Source: Fagopyrum homotropicum
Lineage: Eukaryota > Streptophyta > Magnoliopsida > Caryophyllales > Polygonaceae
Assembly: GCA_033239125.1 (NCBI GenBank)
Contig: BSWB01000003.1
Location: 113,480,320 to 113,544,319, forward strand
Direction: 5' to 3'
DNA length: 64,000 nt
This document shows positions 53,798 through 64,000 of this stretch, in pieces (within the stretch, counting starts at the first letter, position 1; each line of letters begins with the position of its first letter). The translations under genes and the position numbers were made by a program. The notes under the pieces are model-generated. The model was not told the origin of the DNA, did not search any database, and worked only from the letters and a program-made list of their open reading frames with translations.

Positions 53798-56326
53798 TGT
53801 AACACCCCGAATTCTCAGAACTCGGAGTATTACTGGTTAGGACCTCACAATGGGTCCCGACCTCAGTTTGACAACAACATTACTAGGATCTTGCAACAAG
53901 ACACAAATAAAGAAACCGAAGTTCATAAAAACCATGTTTTTAGAGTAATGAATGCAACACTGTCTAGCAGCCTAAAGTACTTAAACAAAAGAAAAGAACA
54001 ACTGTCTTAACCAAAGGAAAGGAAAGACAAAACAACCCCAACCCCGCTCTAAGGAGTACAGAGACCCGGCTGACCACTACTTCCGGATCACTCAGCTGCT
54101 GATCTAACCTGCGGTAAATCTAAAACAACAACAAGAAGAACCGTTAGCTAGTTATCTAAATATTAGCAGAATAATAGCAGCACAAACACACTCAGATAAA
54201 CATAAACACTCAGCATGCTTTCAAACAAGTCCGTTTTATTATCTTGCTTTAATTTACTCGTTCACTCTAGTGATACTTATTTTGTGACACGAGGGATTTC
54301 CAAACCTCGCCTCCGCCCCCGTGTAACCATCAGGAATGGATCCGATGCATCTCACCTTGTACCTGTATGGTCTGGGTATAGAGAACCTCCTAGTCTCTTG
54401 TCAGAGCTGGGCAGTGATGTCACGGCCCGTTATACATACACTTGGGCCTTAAACGTAATAATAATAGTCGTCCTAGCAAGTTATTATTATTAAACACGCG
54501 AATAACACACACAACTACTATCACTTAACTAACACTCAGAAACTGGCTAAGTCGCAAGGACTTACCTGAGTCAAAATATACTCTCTAACACGTCTCAACA
54601 GCCCGTACTCGGGGTAACTCAAACGCCTGTCAAAACAAGGCATGTGGATTAAAGTCTCATTCAGACGTCCAACCTCATTCAAAGGAATTACGGGAAAACT
54701 CTCTAACAGTAAAAGACTATTTTGCCCTCGGACTTACATTCTCAAGTTATTTCTTGAATTTTATTAATTCCCTTTTGACTAGTTTTCTCATAAATTGTGC
54801 CTTTCGGATAATTACTTATACTTATAAGTTCAAACCCGTAATCACCCGAGAAGGGCGGCACTCTTCTCTTCCGGTTACTATCTATTCGAAAAGATACATT
54901 ATCCGTAAAACACCCTTCAACCCTACTCTTCAACTCGCTTAAATAATCACTCGTGAACCCGCATATACCTACATAAAAACATAACTCTCGGACTTGTACT
55001 TAACTATCATACCCGAACGTCTACCTATACATATGTGGATCTATACACAAACTTCAAAAACCTATCAGCCCATATACCCCTCGACCTACCCACGCATCCA
55101 AACAGCACCCTAACCCTTCCTAACGACTCGTCCAGCTCTGTATATCCCCTTATAAGGTTACTGTAAGCCTAACCTCTTCATCAACTAACATCCTACGTAC
55201 ATGTACAACTTGCACTTCAGCCCAAACTATCTATATATACTATATAAAAGTATCTATTGAAAAAAAAAACAGTGCAGGAGTACTCTTCCACAGCCTATTG
55301 TTCGATAAGGGAGGCAACACAGGAGCAAGAGAGTGGCAGAGAAGTGGAACAAAGTACTCACAGATGACTCGTGACTGGCTGCAGGTTCTGGCCTATGTTG
55401 CTCGTACGTCCTGCGCCGCCCAGTCCTTCCTAACCGGCACCTACTGCGATGCCTGCAGTACACCCACCCTCTGTTTAGCACAGGAGCAGCCGAGGGAAAC
55501 AGAAGGAAGAGAGTTGGCTTACCTACTACAGCCTTGGGTCCTCGTCTGTCTGATCGTCCTCACCGGCGCGAGTACTGCTGTGGTGTGAAGCCCAAGTCAG
55601 CGACTGCTGCTACTCGAGAATAGGGAGGAAGGAGATGGAAGGGTGGTGGCATACCTGGCTGTGAACTCTTGCCGGAGGCTTCCTGGCGGCGTCGGCTTCT
55701 TGGCGGCGTCCTTGATCTTGTCGAGACGGTAGGGAGTAGGCGGTACTAGTGTGGAGTCTGTCGCCCTAGGTTTGAAAGAATGAGCGTGAAGATTTGCTGA
55801 AGGGAGGGGATCGTGATTAGCTGTTGCGAAAGATCCGGACTGGAGAAGGAAAGAATACGTGGGAATGGGAAGGTTTAGATTGCACGATGAAAACACGTAG
55901 CGCAGCGTATCAGCCGCTTTGTTGGACTCTTCCAAAGTTGGGCCGCTGCAGCTCCAGGTTGGGATAAGGAATGGGCCGCTGCAGCTGTGGTTTGAGGCAA
56001 AGAATGGGCCGCTGCAGCTCCAGGTTGGGACAAGGAATGGGCCGCTGCAGCTGTGGTTTGAGGCAAAGAATGGGCCGCTGCAGCTGTGAGTTGAGGCACC
56101 GAACGGGCTTAAAACAAGAGGGTGAAAGGCTGGGCTATCAAACAAATCTAACTCGTCATGGCTTGTCAGTATGTTGTCGGACCTCGTCGTAGTCTCGTCT
56201 CAGCTTCGTCATCATCTTGTCGAGAGTCGTCGTTTATTAAATAATTAAGGACTAGGGTTCGATATTATTCTATTATTTTATGTGAATTTAAATCTACATA
56301 ACGTGATAAAAAAAACGGATATTACA
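53798..56326 (-). repeat. Solo Ty3/gypsy LTR, TSD TTTAG
   Basis: 2529 bp, TGTAACACCCCGAATTC to CGGATATTACA on the plus strand; related in its first 90 bases to the LTRs at 39,315 and 46,066. Perfect TSD TTTAG (53,793-53,797; 56,327-56,331). Holds a 33-bp tandem array at 55,941. The flanking LINE reads through the site, which confirms the insertion. Open frames inside it (e.g. 55,597-56,145) are incidental. Confidence 0.9.
55941..56105. repeat. 33-bp tandem repeat, five copies, with 66-bp higher-order pattern
   Basis: Unit GGCCGCTGCAGCTCCAGGTT... or GGCCGCTGCAGCTGTGGTTT...; the two variants alternate A-B-A-B-B'. Each has GCTGCAGC at its centre. 165 bases exactly. Confidence 0.9.
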
Positions 56327-56880
56327 TTTAGGGATACACAGTCCCTTCCAGATGGCGCTTGGAAGAAAGGGGGAGCTGGGTGAAGACGGTTTCCAACATA
56401 GATTGTATGCAGCTGTAGTAGAGAATTTGCCATGGGAGTCAGATGTGTTGGATACGAAAAGTGCCCCATTCATGGAAGCAGCAATCTCATCCCGGACTCT
56501 AAGAACCTAACTCCAGATGAAGCTATGTTTATAGCTTGAGGTGATGGACCAAATGGACAGACCTTTTAGAATGTTTGAATGAATCCATTCGGTCCAGAGA
56601 TTCTGATTATGGTTGGGCGAATCAAGCTCGAAGATGAGCTTAGCTAGGCATGCTTTGTTCCATGAAAGAATCTCCTTGAACCCAAGACCACCATCCTCCT
56701 TTGAGAGACAGATAGTACTCCATGAAACGAGAGCATGAGTGCTTGAATCATTGCCAGCCCAAAGAAAGGATCGTAATAAGCGGGACCGGCGGTAGAAGTG
56801 ATGAACACGATAACATCACAAAGGTTTGATCTCGATCCTTGAAGAAAGTTTTTTTTTGTTTTTTATTTACCCACTATAAG
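56327..56880 (-). pseudogene. LINE ORF2 fragment upstream of the zf-RVT domain
   Basis: Minus frame from about 56,810: LLRSFLWAGNDSSTHALVSW, TICLSKEDGGLGFKEILSWN and KACLAKLIFELDSP, the conserved end of the L1-type RT region before zf-RVT; reads into 53,797 across the LTR. 5'-truncated near 56,845. One stop near 56,510. Typical LINE remnant. Confidence 0.85.
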
Positions 56881-57528
56881 TTGAATTTTTTAAAATATAA
56901 GGTAAATATTATTAGAATCAAAGCAAGAGTGATAAACAAATTAAGAATTCAGAGAAAAGGAACAAGTTTACAACCGGAACAAGCAAGAAGAGATGGGAGC
57001 TAGAAACTGTTGTTGGCATGTGCCGAAGAACGAAGGTGAGAGATGATGAGCTTGGCACATGAGTAAGTCGAGGAAGCATCATCATTGAACATACAACGTT
57101 GTGGGTAGCCCATATGAAGTCAATTGATGTAGTGAGCTTAAATAGGATGTTGGACGATGTCTTGGAAGAGGAAGTTGCGGAGGTTGCACGTAGGACATGT
57201 TATGTCAGAGCTTCATTGAACCAAAATTTATATGGACTACTCACAACTACCATTTATTTTAGAGATGAAAGTCTTACTAGCATCAAGGTTGTGAATGCAA
57301 GTCTTACTCTCTTGCGTCAAAGCAACCACTATGTATAATTTATCAAAATCAGTCATATTATTGGAGCACAATTCTCTTAAAATGTTTTAGAAGTGATCAA
57401 ATTTTATATATTGGTTAGTATTAATATTTTAGTATCATATTTTTTTTACAATTTAATTATCATTTATATCTATATATCTATCTATATATATACTATTAAA
57501 ATAGCTCATATTTTATGTGATTTTTAAA
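56881..57528. other. AT-rich intergenic DNA, nothing recognised
   Basis: An open frame at 57,099-57,338 (79 codons, +) has no recognised motif and no gene context. Confidence 0.6.
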
Positions 57529-57860
57529 TGTACCGGTGAAAATCTCTATTTATTGACCACAACTACGCACTTCGCGTGCGTAGTTGATAAGGTCCTCAAC
57601 TACGCTTTTGGGAAGCGTAGTTGGAGTTCCAAAAAAAATAAAAATATCAACTACTCCTTTGGGGAGCGTAGTTGGAGTTCCCTATAAAAAGTTTTAAATT
57701 TTTTTTGAGAATTCCAACTACGCTCCCCAAAGCAGTAGTTGATGTTTTTATTTTTTTTGGAACTCCAACTACGCTCCCCAAAAGCGTAGTTGGGGACCCT
57801 AACAACTACGCACGCGAATAGCGTAGTTATGGTGACAATTATAGATTTTCGCCGGTACGT
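57529..57860. mobile_element. Foldback MITE built of CAACTACGC/GCGTAGTTG units
   Basis: Ends TGTACCGGTGAAAATCTCTA and, reverse-complemented, ACGTACCGGCGAAAATCTAT. The interior is one long inverted repeat around 57,690 with six or more CAACTACGC...GCGTAGTTG hairpins. About 330 bp. Target duplication not resolved. Confidence 0.8.
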
Positions 57861-58337
57861 CTATTAACCCCCATATTTTATTCACGTGGTGACTCCTAAA
57901 TCAATCCACATCAACAATTTTCCATTTATTTACACTAATGCCACTTATAATAATCACAAAATTACCATTGATAATTTTACACCTATAATTAAAGCAATTC
58001 AATCTTTTTAACAAATCATGGTATTTATCTTTCCTACAATCCTTGAATGTAAGATTTGAGATAACAAAATGAGTGAGTTGGTTAAGTATACATTTTTTGT
58101 TTAATGTAGTGTCCATTCAAGTTACAAAATGTCGAAAATACAATTTTATAGTTAGTGGGTTTTAAACTCTGGATGACAAAACCTCCCTCTCACCCTTTTT
58201 ACAAGCTAGACTAATTGAATTTGAGTATAATATTGTCGTTTTTTGTAAAATTATAATTAAAACTAAATGTCAATACACAATTTTAATACATAATGTTAAT
58301 ACACATTTTCAACTACACAATGTTAATACACACTTAA
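57861..58337. other. Intergenic, nothing recognised
   Basis: AT-rich. AATGTTAATACACA occurs three times at 58,280-58,335. Confidence 0.5.
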
Positions 58338-58525
58338 ACTGCCCGTTTGGTTGGAGTTGTGGAATGGAAACGGAATATAATCGAATAAAGGTAGAGAAAG
58401 GAAATGGAATGGATGAGATTACTTTTATGTGTTAAAAGACCTCTAACCAAACATCGTTTTTGATTGATTCGGAATTATTCCGTTACCGGGAATGATTCCC
58501 GATACTTCCAAACGAGCCCTTAATA
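58338..58525. mobile_element. MITE with CCCGTTTGG ends
   Basis: Left CTGCCCGTTTGGTTGGAG; reverse complement of right AAGGGCTCGTTTGGAAGT. TTAA-containing sequence flanks both ends (ACTTAAACTG, CCCTTAATAT), so the target is TTAA or shorter. About 180 bp. This terminal style is common among plant MITEs. Confidence 0.65.
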
Positions 58526-59762
58526 TACAATGTTAAATTTTGTAACTAACAAAATCGGTCATTTTCCAATTACACAAGCCCAAAGGTCCCTCGTTTACAC
58601 AAGCCTAAGTCCAATCGAGTCACACAAGTCCAAAGTCCGTCATATATACAAGGTTTAGTTACACAAGGTCGAAAATACAAATCTCGTAGTTAGTTTATTT
58701 CAAAAATACAAATCTTGTAGATAGTGGGTCCATCGTTTTTTGTAATTAATAGGAAAATTTGCAAATTTCAAAAGAATAGGCTATAAACAAAATTATAAAT
58801 CATGGGATATTTTTTTGTAATTTATCCAAAAGTTACCTAAACCCGATTAGGGTTTCTAGGTGAAGGTCGGTTGGTCTTCTTCGATAATGCCAACCATACC
58901 AATTATGATATCGGGATGTAGTTTTCTCCCGATTGCGGTGGTTGCGAAGGAAGGCGAGCAGATTGGTGGTGTGTTGGATCCGGATTCGACGGTGGTCTCG
59001 CTCTGGGCAGTGCGGATCTAGACTTATAGTGGCACATTTGTTGTGGGCGGCTCGCACAAGAGAGGACCCAATTGCTTCATCCGACGACGGGTCTGAGTGA
59101 TGGACTTCCGGCGAGGCTAAGAAGTGTTAACTCTTGTTCTCAACTCCGATGGACTCGACGACACTCATTTCGGCGGATCTACAATCGACTCGTTTTCTCC
59201 GGCTCGAGGTTATCTTCCCACTGACATCTGCTTCAAACTATCGACAAAAATTTCTTGAAATTGTCAACTACGGTTACCGGTGTGGCATGATGACCACCTT
59301 TTCCCCTTGTTGCTTCGAACCTCGTCCTCATTACGGCTATTGGTTCAGCTTTCCCGATGGACTCGGTGACGGACAAACCAGATATGAATCATGAATGCAC
59401 AATTTATAGAATTTATATTTTAACAATCCACTCAAAACTTTTTTTACCCCTTCAATTAAATGTTTCTAAAATTAAATATTAATCTTACATTCGTAGGAGC
59501 TTAATTTGTATTAGTCATACAAAAAAGACCTCTTTAGACCGATTTCTCTAACAAATCAGTATTTACCTATTTACTACAAATATCGCTTATAAATCCCGTA
59601 AATTACCTTTCCTCGTAAAAAATAATGAAACTAACATATCAAATTTTATTTTAGTTAATTATTTTTATTAATAAAATAGAAATGCTTACAACTGATCTAA
59701 CTCGGATTATGGTTTAAATATCCCACACTCCGTAGTTTTAATCCATTTTCTAATTAAGCTCT
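58526..59762. other. Intergenic, one unassigned frame
   Basis: A frame at 59,134-59,394 (+, 86 codons) contains no motif I recognise. ACACAAG-x-CCAAAG-type words repeat at 58,570-58,650. Nothing else. Confidence 0.5.
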
Positions 59763-59950
59763 TTGTTTAAAATTAACTTTGTATGTTAAATCCCACATTT
59801 AAAATACAATAATGATGAAAGTTGGTGAAATTTTATAATTATGTTCTACGTAGCTATCCTAAAGTAAAATTAAGCTATTTGTTTAAAATTAACTTTGTAT
59901 ATTAAATCCCACATTAAAATTAACTTTGTATATTAAACCCCACATTTATT
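59763..59950. repeat. Short direct repeats
   Basis: AAAATTAACTTTGTAT followed by TTAAA.CCCACATT occurs three times (59,767; 59,884; 59,917). Confidence 0.8.
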
Positions 59951-60779
59951 TTCTTAGTAAGATTTGTAAGTTTTGTACGTATATATTAGAGAATCAAATA
60001 CATATCTTTAAAGAATCAAGAGATAATTAGGTAACTAGCCCTTTTTCAGTTTTATATTTAGTAAATAGACCTTTTAATTTTTTGTTTAGGTAAGTATACC
60101 CTAATGTATTTTTACCGCTTTCAAAATCCTAAATCCCAAAACCTACCCACGCAATCCTACCGCCGTCCTCCCTCGTACTCCTTCCTTCTCTTTTGACCTC
60201 CTCCTCCTCCAATCCCTCTCTAACTCTCCTCCCCAGTACTCACCTCTGGTATGAGTTTTCTACTATCATTATCAACCCAGAATTTGTTTCGTTTTTCAAA
60301 GGAGATTCAAATTTGATAGGTAATTTTCGAAACTCAATCCATCCCAATTTCTTCATTTTTGTTATAATTTCTCTTCGTTCTTGTAGAAATCGAATGTATT
60401 CTTGGTGAATTTGATTTACACATGCCATTAATTTCTGATCATATTCATCCAGATCTCGTCTTGAGTTCATAATCGAAAATCAGGATTGCTATATTATATA
60501 TCCTATGCTGTAAATGGAGAAATGTAATAGTTTTACGTAAGGATTTGTTTTTCTTTCTGATTACTAGTTTCATTGAGAGTATGTGTTGGACTCGGAAACA
60601 TTACCTTCGGTGTAAGGATTTGTGTTTCATCTATTTTCTGATTACGATTACCCGGAAGTTATTGGATCAGATCGGTCAAATCGGATAGTTTTGCTCACCA
60701 TGTTGAATTGTCATGTTATAGATCTTGTCTGTTGCTTTTAAACTGACAAAAGTTTTGTTTGTCTAGGTTATAGAGAGAA

Positions 60780-61095
60780 TTGTTGGTGGTGTTTGTCCTG
60801 GATATGAAGTTGACATAACTGTTGGTTTCTATACACCTGAATTATACGACTACACGTCTTATTGAAAGCTGGAAATACCGGCTGGCGAAAAGTTTGGCTC
60901 CTGTGTTTGGTTGTTCATTCAGGTTTGCTTTCGTCTGTGCAAATTCTAGAGCTCTCTTTCTATATATATGTATATAATGTGTATTTATGAGTTGTGTCCT
61001 TTGTTAAATAGGTTTATGATCCTCTTAAGGATGATATGGGGTACTCGGGTTCGCCCTTGACCTATGAGGATGGTGTAAAGAAGAACATCTCTTAA
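60780..61095 (+). pseudogene. Protein-like two-exon fragment, family not recognised
   Basis: 60,769-60,923 reads VIERIVGGVCPGYEVDITVG, then FYTPELYDYTSY, a stop, and KLEIPAGEKFGSCVWLFIQ, ending at a possible donor; 61,012-61,095 reads VYDPLKDDMGYSGSPLTYED and GVKKNIS then stop. The join fits a spliced gene remnant or captured gene fragment. Codon content is protein-like, unlike the surrounding AT-rich DNA. I cannot name the parent gene. 60,110-60,240, rich in CCTCC and CTCTC, could be its 5' leader. Confidence 0.4.
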
Positions 61096-61847
61096 GAGAA
61101 ACCTTCTCTAAATGTAGAAGACAACTTGATATTTAGGACACCTCTTGCCTCTTTTGCCTGCTATTAATCCTCTGTACAAGCAGCTTATTTGTCTTTTGTA
61201 TATCTCTCCTCTATATAATAACGAGGGTATAATAATGAGTATGTAGATGTCCGGTATGTAGATGTCCGGTATGAAAACAGAAAATAAAAAGGCAAATAAA
61301 ATAAAATAAAAAACAAATTTAGTAATTAAAATCACAACTTACATAACAATCATCAAATATTCTTTTTTTTATTAGAAAGGTTAATTAATTTTACCTATCA
61401 TTAAATGAAAGTAGTAAAAACAAAACTTAAAAAGCCAAATTCTTTCGAGAATCAAAGAGAACTCTAAAATAGTTATAGTCTGTTCTTAGTAGGATTTTCA
61501 CTGTCCCAAAGTAAAAATGTGAGGAGAGATTAATTGCTTTTTATTTCCTTTTTTCATACTTATTAATTGATTAGAAGGGTATCCTTACACTACATGTAAA
61601 TTAACGAAAACAAATTCCGGATCTATAAAAATATATAACCATAATACTTATGTGGTTAAATAAAATAATACGCGGTAAAATTTTAAGAAAATACTTTAAT
61701 ATTAGGAGTGTTTCAAGTTAAAGTTGAGCAATAGAGGTAAAAAAAAACAAGCGAGAATGATTTGTTTGTATTATTGTCATTTTTACGAATCATTACTTTG
61801 AAAATATGAAATTGTTCTCTTCGTTAGATTTACTCTTAGGGCCCGTT
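61096..61847. other. Intergenic, nothing recognised
   Basis: A tandem doublet GTATGTAGATGTCCG lies at about 61,239-61,270; otherwise AT-rich without genes. Confidence 0.6.
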
Positions 61848-62060
61848 TGATATTAAATCCGAAACTAAAACGGAATAGAAATGAATTGTGATTTGAAGTA
61901 ATTAGAGTTAAATTTGATTACTTTTGATACCCTATAGGGAAACAAAATATGGGGAGGCAAATGCATTTTGCATGAAACCACAAGAAATCCATCAAATTTC
62001 ATGAATAAGTATATATATATATAGTAAATTCGTTTCCGGAGTTAGAACCAAACGGGTCAT
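61848..62060. mobile_element. MITE with GGGCCCGTTTG ends
   Basis: Left GGGCCCGTTTGATATTAAAT then CCGAAACTAAAACGG; reverse complement of right TGACCCGTTTGGTTCTAACT then CCGGAAACGAA. Flanked by TTAG on both sides. About 210 bp. Confidence 0.65.
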
Positions 62061-63760
62061 TAGTTTTAATTTACTTATTGCATTTAGAACCTTGTAATCA
62101 ACATAAATTATATTTTCTAAAATCCTTTTTAAAAGTTATTTATACATTAAATTTACTTTTCTATATTTTTTAAATTTTAAAATATGAAATATAAAAATTA
62201 ATTCTATATACCAATACTTAGTATTTTATAAAATTCATTAGTTCAAAAGTTAATGTGGTTATAATCTTAGTTTAAATTTAATTTTCCTATGAAAAAATAG
62301 TTCACCTTTGTTTGATTTACTCTTAACTTTTTTTTTAGAGGATATAAAATATATATTTTGTTTTTAAGTCAACTTAGCCTATAATTAATTTTTTTATAAA
62401 TTAATATTCAATAGATAATATAGAAAAATATGATATTTTTTACTGGATAAAAACCGTACAAAGTACGAACACTGAACTAGTTATTTACAAAAATAGCAGA
62501 CAATTATATTTTTTACTCATAAAATATTTTCTAATAGTTTCAAAAAAGAACTTGTAGTTCCGATAATTTTTATTAATCTCATTTCAATTGTTATTTATAT
62601 AAATAAAAGAAAAAGGAAACAACATTAACTAGATAATCGGGACTAGACTTGGGCATCCCGGTTGGGCCGGACTTTTGGGAAAAAAAAAGTTACCTGTTTT
62701 CCCGGGCCTGAGTCGGGCCGAGTGTGAAATTTGGGTTTGGGTCATTTTATACCCGTTCTAGTAGGGTTTCGGCCGGGTTCCGTTTAATTTTTTGGAAAAA
62801 GAAAAAAAATGTTAAGCATATAAAATATAAAATAAATAGAACTATAACACATGAATTAAAATGGTCAAATGATCGTGGACATTTGAACCTTATCTTGAGG
62901 TCTCGAGTTCTCTGACTCAACAATCCGGACAGACCTGTCCGTATTTTCAGGAGGGTTTGCCCGTGTTTACCTGGATTTAATCGGGACAACCGTTATTGCT
63001 TTTAAAGAGGAATTTCTACTGTCAAGCAAATTGCAAATTAAAAAATTGAAATTGAAATTGAAGTTGATAATTATGTTATTCATGACTGATGAAGCCTATA
63101 CATAAAAATAAGTTTTGTGGTTGATCGTTGGACCCAATTAAAAGACTGCGCTGCATAAAATTTTGTATTCTCGTCCCTAAGAATATTTTAGACTAAATCG
63201 TTTCTATCATAAAAATAGTCATTTATACATATATTTACTCTTTTTTTTATTTATAATCGGCGTGATTGATGTGATTTTTGTTGGAAGATGACATGGCATG
63301 TGTTGTTCTGATTTTATATGTGGTTGTTTGCTCATAGCACGTTGTTAAAATGCTCTCCTTGTTTAATACAAGTGCGCTTTTTCCGAGGCCTTGGACTCAT
63401 CCTATAGTCAAATATATAGACACACAAACTAAGATATTAAGTTTTTAGTAATTACAGATGTTTGAATTAAAATGTTCATAAATATAAATAGTCCATTAAT
63501 AAGCTATGGAATATTTCTTTAATTTTTATAAAACAACGGAATAGTAAAAATACAAATTGCAGAATAATGAACTAAAAGTTTTCAAATGATAAACTAAATG
63601 TTATTGATATATGATAAAAAAAATTTGTAAAAAAATAAAGCTTTTTAAAATATAAACTAACAACTTTATTTTTTATTAATCAACTTTGAAAATTTTAACC
63701 GAATAATGACTAATATGGAAGTAAAACATAGCACAAAAGCGTTCCTCGTCATTAATTGTA
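62061..63760. other. AT-rich intergenic DNA with a GGGCC-rich patch
   Basis: 62,650-62,785 is dense in GGGCC/GGCCC and CCCGG words (CCCGGTTGGGCCGGAC near 62,659), like the interior of hAT-type MITEs; TAGACTTGGGCATCCCGG at 62,645 could be its end. No partner end found. The rest shows no genes. Confidence 0.45.
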
Positions 63761-64000
63761 ACCTCTCCGGAGAATCGATGGCTCCATCTTTAATGCAGTC
63801 CTAGTTTTAGTACATTCGAGAATTATTAATTGGCTAGTTGTAATAAGCCCCACGACTATGGAACAAAGGATTATCCCAGACCTACATGAGGTATTGACGG
63901 AGATTCTCAAATATCGCAGAACAAAATGTCATACGATGAGATAGAATACAATAGAAACAAGACAAGGAACGGGTACTCTTAACGGTCAAAGCGAGCCCTT
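63761..64000. other. Higher-complexity segment of unclear origin
   Basis: Base composition changes abruptly from AT-rich filler to balanced sequence. The style (AAGCCCCACGACTATGG, GACGGAGATTCTC) looks organelle-like to me, but I cannot place it in a known plastid or mitochondrial gene. Runs off the window. Confidence 0.3.

Noticed and set aside
55941..56105. CRISPR-like array
   Set aside because: Units are adjacent tandem repeats with no unique spacers, in a plant nuclear context.
55597..56145. 182-codon minus-strand frame rich in CSGP repeats
   Set aside because: It is the translation of the 33-bp tandem array inside a solo LTR; no gene structure or homology.
59134..59394. 86-codon plus-strand frame
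   Set aside because: No recognised motif, no splice or promoter context; kept only as a remark in the intergenic entry.

Overview
The window reads as nuclear DNA of a flowering plant, probably a eudicot. It holds spliced plant genes with GT-AG introns, a mitochondrial Rieske protein gene, a plant DUF579 wall-polysaccharide methyltransferase gene, and an At3g27210-like gene. About three quarters of the rest is transposable elements nested in one another. I cannot name the species from sequence alone.

Layout. (1) 1-13,037 is a pile of Athila-type and other Ty3/gypsy pieces: one intact 518-codon ATHILA ORF-1-like frame (753-2309), its 3' LTR (3654-5411), a decayed reverse-strand copy of the same frame (5459-6826), four LTR fragments joined in alternating orientation (7170-11659) and two gag remnants. 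(2) 13,038-23,570 holds a remnant of one Mutator-like element (MULE), then a larger MULE that carries a broken transposase, an OTU-protease-like frame and an opposing plant-mobile-domain (PMD) gene. A solo LTR with a perfect target-site duplication (TSD) splits it. (3) 23,571-36,960 is the gene island: a hAT-like MITE, Rieske protein (+, two exons), DUF579 methyltransferase (+, two exons), an unrecognised seven-exon gene (-, 181 aa) and a four-exon At3g27210-like gene (-, 223 aa). A fragment of a GMC oxidoreductase gene lies in an intron of the seven-exon gene. (4) 38,439-52,979 is a Ty1/copia element on the minus strand with a perfect TAGTG TSD. It contains a complete but degenerate Ty3/gypsy element (39,315-47,478) and a solo Athila-type LTR (50,509-52,234, TSD GCAAT). 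(5) 53,213-56,880 is the 3' part of a LINE, split by a 2.5-kb solo LTR (TSD TTTAG). (6) 56,881-64,000 is AT-rich intergenic DNA with MITEs and a few uninterpreted fragments.

The four host genes have no evident joint pathway (respiration, wall polysaccharide methylation, two unknowns). They are neighbours on a short low-repeat island between retroelement blocks. DUF579 (+) and the seven-exon gene (-) converge; the last two genes run in tandem on the minus strand.

The most unusual signal is a set of short palindromic phrases with a CGGCCG-like core. They recur at fixed places in the Athila-type LTRs (before the TATA box and again in the transcribed half), ahead of both ATHILA-type ORFs, and inside a gag gene. 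Different elements carry different arm sequences, but both arms of each palindrome change together. All coordinates and splice sites were read by eye; homology calls rest on recognised motifs, not on a database search.
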